Shown here: positions 1 to 7,938 of the stretch, piece by piece
Numbering within the stretch: position 1 is the stretch's first letter
Layout of the letters: every line of letters starts with the position of its first letter
Origin: Agromyces sp. 3263
Lineage (GTDB): Bacteria; Actinomycetota; Actinomycetes; Actinomycetales; Microbacteriaceae
NCBI RefSeq assembly: GCF_031456545.1
Contig: NZ_JAVDUV010000002.1
Location: 310,001-374,000 of the forward strand
Reading direction: 5' to 3'
DNA length: 64,000 bases
Notes under the pieces: model-generated
What the model saw: the letters and a program-made list of their open reading frames with translations, nothing else
What the model was told of the DNA's origin: nothing
Database searches by the model: none
Position numbers and translations under genes: made by a program

Positions 1-121
1 CGCTGGATTTGCGGATGCTCCTACCACGGCGACCCCGAGGGGCGTAGGTTGAGTCGCGAGTGCTGCGTCGGCGCCGATGCACGGTCGCGTGGCGTGCGAC
101 AGCCATGGTGAAGGGATGCTC

Positions 122-1123
<1,002 letters not shown>

Positions 1124-1133
1124 GGAGGCATCC

Positions 1134-1781
1134 GTGGGTCTGGACAGCACCTGGGCGGTGGAGTGGGTCAGGCGAAGCGCCGAGGTCATCTCCGAGCATC
1201 GCGTCGAACTGCTCACGCTCGACCGCGAGATCGGCGACGGCGACCACGGGGAGAACATGGATCGCGGCTTCCAGGCGGTCCTGCCCAAACTCGACGACCT
1301 GCCCGCCGGCTCCACCCCGGGTGACGTCCTGAAGCTCGTCGCGACGACGCTCATCTCGACGGTCGGCGGGGCGGCTGGTCCGCTCTACGGCACCGCCTAC
1401 CTGAAGGGCGCCGTGGCGGCGGGCTCCGACGCGACGCTCGACGGTGCCGCCGTCGCCGCCGTCCTCGCGGCGGCCCGAGACGGGATCGTGCTCCGCGGCA
1501 AGGCGGAACCGGGCGACAAGACCATGATCGACGCCTGGACGCCTGCGGTCGACGCCGCGGAGTCGGCTGCGGGCAACGGCGCGGATGCCGCGGCCGTGTT
1601 CGCCGCCGCGGCCGAGGCCGCTGAGGCCGGTGCCGTCGCAACGGAGCCGCTCGTCGCCCGCAAGGGGCGTGCCAGCTACCTGGGGGAGCGTTCCGCCGGT
1701 CACCGCGATCCCGGGGCGCAGTCCACGGCGCTGCTGCTCAGGGCCGCCGCCGACACCGCGTCGACGGCCGCGGGAGCCTGA
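1134..1781 (+). CDS. dhaL: dihydroxyacetone kinase subunit DhaL
   Basis: ADP-binding subunit of the dihydroxyacetone kinase; it passes phosphate from DhaM to the dihydroxyacetone bound on DhaK. Three aspartates in DREIGDGD (residues 30, 35 and 37) match the Mg-nucleotide ligands of the family. A GGGTxGDV-type loop and GDKTMIDAW follow, as expected for the all-alpha DhaL fold. The start is GTG with GGGAGG at 1123-1128 ahead of it. The next gene, dhaM, begins 1 nt after the stop, so the three subunits are one transcript. Length (215 residues) is normal. Confidence 0.95.
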   Translation: MGLDSTWAVEWVRRSAEVISEHRVELLTLDREIGDGDHGENMDRGFQAVLPKLDDLPAGSTPGDVLKLVATTLISTVGGAAGPLYGTAYLKGAVAAGSDATLDGAAVAAVLAAARDGIVLRGKAEPGDKTMIDAWTPAVDAAESAAGNGADAAAVFAAAAEAAEAGAVATEPLVARKGRASYLGERSAGHRDPGAQSTALLLRAAADTASTAAGA

Positions 1782-1782
1782 G

Positions 1783-2487
1783 GTGGGGACACCCGGCAAG
1801 GTCGGCGTCGTCTTCGTCTCGCATTCCGCGCGCATCGCCGACGGCCTCGTCGAGCTCGCCCGCCAGATGGCCCCGAGCGCGGCACTCGTCGCCGCAGGCG
1901 GCACCGATGACGGACGCATCGGCACCAGCTTCGACCTCGTGAGCGCGGGCATCGGCGCAGCGGATGCCGGTGACGGCGTCGTCGTCCTGTGCGACCTGGG
2001 ATCGGCGATCCTCACGGCGGAGACGGCACTCGACTTCCTCGACGACGACGCGCGCGCCCGGGTGCGGATCGTCGACGCCCCGCTCGTCGAGGGCGGGGTG
2101 GCGGCCGCGGTCGCCGCCGAAGCCGGCGACCCTCTCGACCAGGTGGTCGCGGCGGCGGAGTCCGCGCGCGGCGGGCCTTCCGTGCACGGCGGCGACACGG
2201 TGGCGCCGGCTGACGGCGGCGGTGAGGCATCCAGGGTGCAGCGCACGGTGACCCTGGTGAATGCCGACGGCCTCCATGCGCGCCCCGCTGCCGAGCTCGT
2301 GAAGCTGGCGAGCACGTTCCCGCAACGGGTCACCGTGAACGGCACCGACGCGAAGAGCCTCCTCGGCATCATGTCGCTCGGCCTCACGAAGGGCGCGACC
2401 GTCGAGATCGCGAGCGACGACCCTGCGGGCCGGGAGGCCGTCGACGCCATCGCCGCCTTGGCGGAGTCGGGCTTCGGCGAGGCGTGA
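1783..2487 (+). CDS. dhaM: PTS-type dihydroxyacetone phosphotransferase DhaM (EIIA-HPr fusion)
   Basis: Carries phosphate from the PTS to DhaL. An N-terminal EIIA-mannose-like domain (residues 5-130, likely phosphohistidine H14 in VSHS) is joined through an Ala/Gly-rich linker to an HPr domain (residues 153-234, GLHARPAAELV with H165). The E. coli protein has a third, EI-like domain that is absent here, so this 234-residue protein must be charged by a separate Enzyme I, not encoded in this window. GTG at 1783 follows the dhaL stop by 1 nt. In-frame codons further upstream lie inside dhaL and were discarded. Confidence 0.92.
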   Translation: MGTPGKVGVVFVSHSARIADGLVELARQMAPSAALVAAGGTDDGRIGTSFDLVSAGIGAADAGDGVVVLCDLGSAILTAETALDFLDDDARARVRIVDAPLVEGGVAAAVAAEAGDPLDQVVAAAESARGGPSVHGGDTVAPADGGGEASRVQRTVTLVNADGLHARPAAELVKLASTFPQRVTVNGTDAKSLLGIMSLGLTKGATVEIASDDPAGREAVDAIAALAESGFGEA

Positions 2488-2511
2488 CCGGTCGTCGCTG
2501 ACGACGAGTGG

Positions 2512-3276
2512 TCAGTTGCCGCCGGCGACGCGAATGTCGGCGCCCGACGTGTAGGAGGCGTCCGGAGCGAACAGGTAGGCGACCGCCCCGGCGACCTCGT
2601 GTGCCTCGCCCGGTCGGCGCATCGGGATGCCGGGGGCACGCTCGTCGGGGGCGTTCGGGCGGCCGGCCGCTGCGTGGATCTCGGTGCGTGTCGTGCCGGG
2701 CGACACGGTGTTGACGCGCACCCCGACCGGCCCGAACTCCTTCGACGCTCCCATCGTCAGCACGTTGAGCGCCGCCTTGCTCATCGCGTAGGGGATATAG
2801 GTGTTCGGCGATCCGGTGGTCGCCGCGCCCGAGGAGATGTTCACGATGCACCCGCCCGCACCACCGCGGTCCGTCGCCATGTGGGCGATCGCCGCGCGCG
2901 TGAGCACGATCGGCGCCAGTACGTTGACCCGGAACACCAGCTCGGACTCCTCGATGGACGCATCGAGGAATCCGCCGATCAGGCCAGTGATCCCGGCGTT
3001 GTTGACGAGCCCGGTCACGGTGCCGAACCGCTCGACGGCCGCCGGCACCACGGTCGCGGCCGCATCGAGGTCGGCCAGGTCGGCCTGCAGGAGCAGCACC
3101 CGCGAGCCGGATGCCTCGCATGCGCGCCCGACCTCGGCGGCATCCTCCTCGCGGTCGCGGTAGGTCAGCACGAGGTCGTGGCCCTCACGTGCGAGGCGCT
3201 CGGCGATCGCGGCACCGATGCCACGACTGGCCCCCGTGACGATCGTGACCGGGCGGCGAGGGGCATCCGTCTGCAT
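2512..3276 (-). CDS. SDR family NAD(P)-dependent oxidoreductase
   Basis: A classical short-chain dehydrogenase/reductase of 254 residues. TGASRGIG (14-21) binds the cofactor, NNAG is at 92-95, and the catalytic Ser is near 148 with YAMSK (163-167) intact. The domain ends with the usual ADIRVAGGN-type tail. Overall it resembles the 3-ketoacyl reductase or sugar dehydrogenase groups, but the substrate cannot be told. A -10-like TAGTCT (3283-3288) ends 6 nt before the ATG and there is no Shine-Dalgarno, so it is probably leaderless. It converges on dhaM and is divergent from the small gene at 3344. Confidence 0.9.
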   Translation of the reverse strand: MQTDAPRRPVTIVTGASRGIGAAIAERLAREGHDLVLTYRDREEDAAEVGRACEASGSRVLLLQADLADLDAAATVVPAAVERFGTVTGLVNNAGITGLIGGFLDASIEESELVFRVNVLAPIVLTRAAIAHMATDRGGAGGCIVNISSGAATTGSPNTYIPYAMSKAALNVLTMGASKEFGPVGVRVNTVSPGTTRTEIHAAAGRPNAPDERAPGIPMRRPGEAHEVAGAVAYLFAPDASYTSGADIRVAGGN

Positions 3277-3343
3277 TCGCCCAGACTATGACGCGCGGGA
3301 CGGGTCTGGCGCCGGTGTGACCAGCGGGCGTACCATCGGGCGC

Positions 3344-3709
3344 ATGGCACGCGAGGAGGCGAGCCCGCCACAGGGCAATTCGTTCACCAGGTTCTTCGAT
3401 CGCGTCGACCGGGTCCTCGGGCCCGCGTTCGTTTCGCCGCTCATGCCCGCCGACGAGGAGTCATCCGCGATGCCAGAGGACCAGAAGCCGTGCCCGCTCT
3501 GCGGGCGCCCGATGTTCGAGCATGTCATCGACCACTCGACCGCGAACACCGTGCTGCTCTGCCCGACGGATGAACGCCTGCCCGAGCACGAGGTCGAGGG
3601 GCCGCTCAACGAACTCGGCATGCCGGCCAGCGGGCGGCGACTGGAGAAGTACGAGGAGCGCGAGGCCCGCGAACGCGACGTCCGGGAGGAACGCGCCGAG
3701 CAGCTCTGA
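3344..3709 (+). CDS. conserved hypothetical protein with a CPLCGRPM motif
   Basis: A 121-residue protein I do not recognise by function. The N-terminal 40 residues are amphipathic; then CPLCGRPM (C50, C53) and a third cysteine at C73 (LLCPTDE) suggest an incomplete zinc-ribbon-like site. The C-terminus is strongly charged and probably helical. ATG at 3344 is chosen because TACCAT (3331-3336) ends 7 nt upstream, giving a leaderless start like many neighbours; an ATG at 3470 just before the Cys motif is the alternative. It converges on the HelR gene with a gap of 8 nt. Confidence 0.7.
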   Translation: MAREEASPPQGNSFTRFFDRVDRVLGPAFVSPLMPADEESSAMPEDQKPCPLCGRPMFEHVIDHSTANTVLLCPTDERLPEHEVEGPLNELGMPASGRRLEKYEEREARERDVREERAEQL

Positions 3710-3717
3710 GGAACCGC

Positions 3718-5883
3718 TCAGCCGGGGGAGAGCAGGACGAGCTGCTGCGTCGCCCTCGTCATGGCGACGTAGTGGTCGACGGCGCCTTCGATGCCGTCAC
3801 CGAACCCATCGGGCTCGAGCAGGACCACCAGGTCGAACTCCAGTCCCTTCGTCAGTTCGGGCGTGAGTCGGCGAATCCGGGTGGCGGCTTCGGCCGAGAT
3901 GCCGATCGCGTGGAGGTGCGCATCGTCCCTCGCGATCACGCACGCGATGCCGTCGTCGTGGGCGGCCAGCCACGACGCGAGGATGGCGTCGAGTTCGGCA
4001 ACCGCGCCGTGCAGCACCGGGAGCCCGCTGCTGCGGATCGAGGTCGGCACATTGGCGTCGGGAAGGACGGCGCGGATGACCGGCGCGGCCTCGGCCATCA
4101 CCTCCTCGGGCGTGCGGTAGTTGATGCTCAGGCTCGCGAGGTCGATCCGTTTGATGCCCACCCGCTCGAGGCGTTGCCGCCAACTCTCGGTGAAGCCGTG
4201 CCGGGCCTGCGCTCGGTCGCCGACGATGGTGAAGCTGCGGGACGGGCAGCGTGAGAGCAGCATCTGCCACTCGGCATCCGTCAGCTCCTGTGCCTCGTCG
4301 ATCACGATGTGCGCGAACGGTCCGGCGAGCAGGTCGTGATCGCGTGTCACCTGCACCGCCTCGTCGACCAGCGTGAGCTGCGCGTCCTGCCCGCGGAGCA
4401 TCTTCATGACGCCCAATGCGGAGTCGTCGGCCGCGATGAGGTCGTCGACGACGCGATCCATGACCTCGCGGTGCGAGGCGAGGGCCGCCTCATCGCGACG
4501 TCTTCGAAGCGATGCCTCTGGGTCTCCGATCCGCTGCCGTGCGGCGTCGAGCAGCGGCAGGTCGGAGACGGTCCAGGCGCGGGCGTCGTCGCGTCGGAGC
4601 ATCCGGATCTCGACGGGGGAGAGCCACGGTGCACATGCCGCCAGATACGAGGGAACCGACCACAGGTCGCCGACGACGCCCGCCGGGTCGAGCAGCGGCC
4701 ATGCGCGAGTGAACGCCGAGCGCAGTTCGGTGTTCTGTTCGAGTGCTCGGCGCAGGCGGGCGTCGGTGACGCCCTCGTCGTGGTTGTCCATGAGGATCGC
4801 GATGAGCGCCTCCCAGACCTCGTCGCGCGCCTCGTTGTGCGGGGTCGCCGGTTCTCGGGCGTCGAACGCCTCGGCCCAGTCGCCGGGATCCAGCCAGACG
4901 TCCGCCCAGGGGGTCTCCACCGTCATCCCTCGCGCGGGTGGCCGCTCGTAGTGCGCGACCGCGGCCGCGACGGCGTCCACCAACCGTGCCGAGGCCTTGA
5001 GCCGTGCGACGGCCGCGTCCAGCTCGCCGACGGCTGCGAGGCCCTCTGGAACGAGATCCCGCAGAGTACAGGTCTGCACGCCCTCCTCACCGAGGCTCGG
5101 CAGCACATCGGCGACGTAGTCGAGGTAGGGCTGGTGCGGCCCGACGAACAGCACGCCACCTCGGCGATGACCGAGGCGCGGGTCGGAGTAGAGCAGGTAC
5201 GCCGTTCGGTGCAGCGCGACGACCGTCTTCCCGGTGCCCGGCCCCCCGTCGACGACCAGCGCGCCTCGGGAACCGGCACGGATGATGGCGTCCTGGTCGG
5301 CCTGGATGGTCGCCAGGACGTCGCGCATGCGGTCGGACCGCGTCCCACCGAGCGAGGCGATGAACGCGGACTGGTCGTCGAGCGCAGCGCGGTGGCCCTC
5401 GAACCCGTCGATCGTGAACACCTCGTCCCAGTAGTCGGTGATCCGGCCTCGGGTCCAGCGGTAACGTCGCCGGCTCGCCAGTCCCATCGGATCGCCGTGC
5501 GTGGCGCCGAAGAACGGCTCGGCGGCGGGGGAGCGCCAGTCGAGCAGCAGGCGGTGCCCGTCCTCGTCGACGAGGCCCAGGCGGCCTATGTAGAGCGGGT
5601 CTCCACCCTCGGGATCCATGCGGCCGAGGCAGAGGTCCAGCCCGTAGCGTCGCAGGGTGCGCAAGCGCGCGGCGAGCTGGTGGATCTCGAGATCGCGGTC
5701 CAGCGCAGCCTGCCCTCGACCTCCCGCTGTCTTGCGGACGCGGTCGAGCCTGGTCGAGACGGCGGCGATGGAGCGTTCCAAGGTCGTCGCGATGGCCGCG
5801 AAGTGCTGTTCATCGGCGCCGATCAAGGCGGGCTGCGCCTTGTCGGCGAGTCTAGGCGGAAGGTCGAACACGCTGGTGGTCAG
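3718..5883 (-). CDS. helR: HelD-family RNA polymerase recycling ATPase, HelR-like
   Basis: A UvrD-like superfamily 1 ATPase of the HelD/HelR type that removes stalled RNA polymerase from DNA; HelR members also dislodge rifamycins. The N-terminal helical region contains FDLPPRLADKA and ADEQHFAAIA, typical of HelR as I recall it. Walker A GGPGTGKT is at about 213-220 and DEAQE near 530, followed by CPSRSFTIVGD. An RAE-like inverted repeat lies 50 nt upstream. Longer in-frame starts would place that element inside the gene, so I reject them. GAGGAG (5889-5894) lies 5 nt before CTG 5883, which I take as the start; GTG 5871 is the alternative. The product is about 721 residues, and no rph, arr or rox gene is adjacent. 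Confidence 0.85.
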   Translation of the reverse strand: MTTSVFDLPPRLADKAQPALIGADEQHFAAIATTLERSIAAVSTRLDRVRKTAGGRGQAALDRDLEIHQLAARLRTLRRYGLDLCLGRMDPEGGDPLYIGRLGLVDEDGHRLLLDWRSPAAEPFFGATHGDPMGLASRRRYRWTRGRITDYWDEVFTIDGFEGHRAALDDQSAFIASLGGTRSDRMRDVLATIQADQDAIIRAGSRGALVVDGGPGTGKTVVALHRTAYLLYSDPRLGHRRGGVLFVGPHQPYLDYVADVLPSLGEEGVQTCTLRDLVPEGLAAVGELDAAVARLKASARLVDAVAAAVAHYERPPARGMTVETPWADVWLDPGDWAEAFDAREPATPHNEARDEVWEALIAILMDNHDEGVTDARLRRALEQNTELRSAFTRAWPLLDPAGVVGDLWSVPSYLAACAPWLSPVEIRMLRRDDARAWTVSDLPLLDAARQRIGDPEASLRRRRDEAALASHREVMDRVVDDLIAADDSALGVMKMLRGQDAQLTLVDEAVQVTRDHDLLAGPFAHIVIDEAQELTDAEWQMLLSRCPSRSFTIVGDRAQARHGFTESWRQRLERVGIKRIDLASLSINYRTPEEVMAEAAPVIRAVLPDANVPTSIRSSGLPVLHGAVAELDAILASWLAAHDDGIACVIARDDAHLHAIGISAEAATRIRRLTPELTKGLEFDLVVLLEPDGFGDGIEGAVDHYVAMTRATQQLVLLSPG

Positions 5884-5932
5884 GACGGCTCCTCGAGTGG
5901 GCGGCGGGACGGCCGTCCATTGTGCGCCATCA

Positions 5933-5956
5933 GGGGGCCCTTGCGGCAAGGCCCCC
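5933..5956 (-). promoter_or_regulatory. RAE-like inverted repeat (rifamycin-associated element) upstream of helR
   Basis: A GC-rich inverted repeat of 24 bases. The arms are GGGGGCCCTTGC and GCAAGGCCCCC, so the left arm carries one extra C. The core CTTGCGGCAAG is what I remember of the rifamycin-associated element placed before rifamycin-resistance genes, including helR, in actinomycetes. On the minus strand its TTGCCG (5944-5949) could serve as a -35 for CACAAT at 5919-5924 (spacing 19, long). The helR start lies about 50 nt beyond the element. The identification rests on memory of the consensus and on position. Confidence 0.75.
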
Positions 5957-5977
5957 TCGCTCCGATATCCTGAAAGC

Positions 5978-5998
5978 GGGAGGTCGAGACGACCTCCC
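5978..5998. repeat. perfect 9-bp-arm hairpin between helR and the VOC gene
   Basis: GGGAGGTCG (5978-5986) and CGACCTCCC (5990-5998) are separated by AGA. There is no T-run on either side and both flanking genes are transcribed away from it, so it is not a terminator of either. It lies 22 bases from the RAE-like element and may be an operator or a leader hairpin of an upstream start. Confidence 0.5.
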
Positions 5999-6154
5999 GT
6001 TCGTGTGTCCGGCTCGATGTGCCATGTGCCGGGCTTCGGGTGCCCATCGCCCTGGCAGGGCCGGGGGAGCACCGGTACTTCTCAGCAAACTTTCAGGAAA
6101 GCCGTATCCGGCCGACTCGAGTCGCGTGTCGGTTCGGGTCGATAGCATGCAAGC

Positions 6155-6592
6155 ATGCCGATCAAGCTCGAGAATGTCGGGATCGCCGTGCGCGACCTCG
6201 AGGCGACCATCGCCTTCTTCACCGACCTGGGACTGACGGTGGTCGGCCGGGACACAGTGAGCGGGGAATGGACCGACACCGCCGTGGGCCTCGATGGCAA
6301 TCACGCCAAGATCGCCGTGCTCAACACGCCCGACGGTCATGGCCAACTCGAGCTCTTCGAGTATCTCCATCCCGAGGCGATCGAGACGGAGCCGACACGT
6401 CCGAACGAGATCGGCATGCATCGCGTCGCCTTCTCCGTCGACGACCTCGACGAGGCGCTGGCGATCGCCGCGCGACACGGCTGCCACCCGCTGCGCGGCG
6501 TGGCCACGTACCAGGATGTCTACAAGCTCACGTACCTGCGCGGTCCGAGCGGCATTCTCGTGATGCTCGCCCAGGAGCTGAAGAAGAACTGA
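6155..6592 (+). CDS. VOC family protein (glyoxalase/epimerase fold)
   Basis: A 145-residue protein with two beta-alpha-beta-beta-beta modules of the vicinal oxygen chelate fold (residues 4-70 and 85-140), closest to methylmalonyl-CoA epimerase-like and glyoxalase-like members. The usual first metal ligand, His in the opening strand, is Asn here (LENVGIAV) and the last Glu is missing (ILVMLAQ). GQLELFEY and GMHRVAF keep the middle ligands, so metal binding is uncertain. TAGCAT (6143-6148) ends 6 nt before the ATG with no Shine-Dalgarno: probably leaderless. It is divergent from helR. Confidence 0.85.
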   Translation: MPIKLENVGIAVRDLEATIAFFTDLGLTVVGRDTVSGEWTDTAVGLDGNHAKIAVLNTPDGHGQLELFEYLHPEAIETEPTRPNEIGMHRVAFSVDDLDEALAIAARHGCHPLRGVATYQDVYKLTYLRGPSGILVMLAQELKKN

Positions 6593-6684
6593 CGCCCTCG
6601 CGGCCCGGCTCTCAGGGGAGCGGGCACTCCACGTCGGCTCTCGCGGTCGTGAGAGAAAACCGAGGCCGCGAAAGTCAAACCGAC

Positions 6685-6698
6685 ATAATGTGCATTAT
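6685..6698. repeat. AT-rich perfect palindrome in a convergent intergenic gap
   Basis: ATAATGTGCATTAT is a perfect 14-base palindrome in a 183-base gap between two convergent genes. Its ends give a -10-like hexamer on each strand: CATAAT on plus (6684-6689) and GATAAT on minus (6694-6699). Such an AT-rich stretch is exceptional in this DNA. It could be an operator, a symmetric promoter for antisense or small RNA, or a relic. Confidence 0.4.
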
Positions 6699-6728
6699 CG
6701 GCGCACGGCAATGCCTGTTGGAAGGGCT

Positions 6729-6758
6729 GACGAGCCGGACGCAATGGCCGGGCTCGTC
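6729..6758 (-). terminator. hairpin downstream of the SRPBCC gene, possible terminator
   Basis: GACGAGCC (6729-6736) and GGCTCGTC (6751-6758) form an 8-bp stem with a 14-base loop, 18 bases beyond the stop of the minus-strand gene at 6776. No T-run follows, so termination is inferred from position only. Confidence 0.4.
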
Positions 6759-6775
6759 GCGACGGCCGCTTCCCG

Positions 6776-7444
6776 TCAGGCACCAAGCGTCTGCCCGGTG
6801 TAGAACGCGAACGTCGCGTCAGCCGCGCGAGCAGCGTCGTCGGGATCTGCGCCGTCGGCGACGTGCGCGTCGGCCCAGCGGTCCGCCGCGGCTCGGCTGA
6901 ACATGCTGCCCTCGGCGGACAGCGCCCACTGCTCGCCCTCCTCGGGTGAGATCCGGCCGTCCAGCGCGCCGAGGTGCAATGCCAGGCCGAGCAGCGCCTG
7001 ATCCCAGCCGACGCCCGTGGCACCCGGCCCGTACGTCTCCCACATGCCGGCCGGCAGGTCGGCGGCTCGTGCGACATGATCGAGCTCGAACCGGGTGCGG
7101 TCCGATCCGAGCGACGTGAGCCGGACGGTCACCCAGGAGACGCTGCCGGCGAACTCCCACGTGACGCGATAGCTCGCACTTCCGTCGGAGGGCGGCGTGC
7201 ACTCGAGGACCTCGCCGCTCGCGTTGCGCGTGAGCTGGTACCGACCACCGAGCTGAAGGTCGCCCGAGACGGGCAGGAACCAGCGTGCGATCCGATCGGC
7301 TGTGGTGGTCGCCTTCCAGACGTCATCGATGCCGGCGGGATAGTCCTGGGCGATCGTCTGGATCCGCGATGCCGCACCGTCGACCGTGTCGGTGCGCAGG
7401 GTGCGGGTCACGGCCTCGACCTGTGAACGAACGTCAACCATCAT
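6776..7444 (-). CDS. SRPBCC domain protein (AHSA1-like)
   Basis: A START/AHSA1-like hydrophobic-pocket protein of 222 residues. The recognisable SRPBCC part begins at DYPAGIDDVWKATTTADRIARWF (residues 34-56) and runs through VTWEFAGSVSWVTVRL; the remaining 80 residues are a C-terminal extension seen in ArsR-linked homologues. Its ATG overlaps the stop of the arsR-type gene (ATGA), so the two are translated together. Such ArsR-SRPBCC pairs are common in actinobacteria; the ligand is unknown. Confidence 0.85.
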   Translation of the reverse strand: MMVDVRSQVEAVTRTLRTDTVDGAASRIQTIAQDYPAGIDDVWKATTTADRIARWFLPVSGDLQLGGRYQLTRNASGEVLECTPPSDGSASYRVTWEFAGSVSWVTVRLTSLGSDRTRFELDHVARAADLPAGMWETYGPGATGVGWDQALLGLALHLGALDGRISPEEGEQWALSAEGSMFSRAAADRWADAHVADGADPDDAARAADATFAFYTGQTLGA

Positions 7445-7842
7445 TGCTCCTCATCTCGTGGTGGTGCTGGATCGCGTGGATCCCCGGCGTCACTCGCCCC
7501 GGGGTCTCCGCCGGCCATGCGTTGCTCGCGTCTGCCGCGGGCGAGTTCCGTTCCGAGGGCCGCCAACGGGCCGCGCCAGTACCGCTCGAACGGACTCAGC
7601 CAGGTCTTCACCTGCTGGAGCCCGCCTGCATCGACGGCGTAGAGGCGTCGGGTGCCGTCTGCCCGGACGGTGGCGAAGCCCTGTTCGCGCAGCACCCGAA
7701 GGTGCTGCGACACCGCCGGCTGGCTGATGCCGAACTCTTCGCTGATCGTCGCGCCGATGCGGCCGGCCGGGGCCTCGCCGTCGGCGAGCAACTCGAGGAT
7801 GCGGCGGCGAACCGGGTCCCCCAGGACATCGAGCGCGTGCAT
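7441..7842 (-). CDS. ArsR family winged-helix transcriptional regulator
   Basis: A 133-residue regulator. The winged helix opens at MHALDVLGDPVRRRILELL and contains the recognition helix SQPAVSQHLRVLREQGF (about 39-55). No CxC metal site is present, so it is not a metal sensor of the classical ArsR type. It is first in a two-gene operon with the SRPBCC protein and probably represses its own promoter through the palindrome at 7864-7873. The promoter geometry puts +1 at or next to the ATG, giving a leaderless message. Confidence 0.9.
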   Translation of the reverse strand: MHALDVLGDPVRRRILELLADGEAPAGRIGATISEEFGISQPAVSQHLRVLREQGFATVRADGTRRLYAVDAGGLQQVKTWLSPFERYWRGPLAALGTELARGRREQRMAGGDPGASDAGDPRDPAPPRDEEQ

Positions 7843-7848
7843 GCGTCG

Positions 7849-7877
7849 ATTCTTGCGTCAGTGCTTATATAAGTCAA
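7849..7877 (-). promoter_or_regulatory. leaderless promoter with embedded operator for the ArsR-SRPBCC operon
   Basis: On the minus strand, TTGACT (7872-7877) and AAGAAT (7849-7854) are separated by 17 bases, and the ATG begins 6 bases after the -10. The perfect palindrome CTTATATAAG (7864-7873) fills most of the spacer, the position expected for a repressor bound between the two boxes. Confidence 0.65.
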
Positions 7878-7938
7878 GGCTGAATTTGGTAGGCGACATG
7901 AGCTGGCCGCGCCATCCGGGCGAGCGACCGCCCGCTCG

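Noticed and set aside
1..121. Possible 3' end of an upstream gene or a dhaK promoter
   Set aside because: The open frames are short, end within the stretch or have no recognisable product, and no convincing -35/-10 pair is present.
5887..6072. Longer N-terminus for the HelR protein (63 extra residues)
   Set aside because: The extension is Pro/Gly-rich, has no ribosome site and would run through the RAE-like element and its promoter.
6593..6775. A small protein gene in the VOC-SRPBCC gap
   Set aside because: Short frames lack ribosome sites and codon bias of the neighbours.
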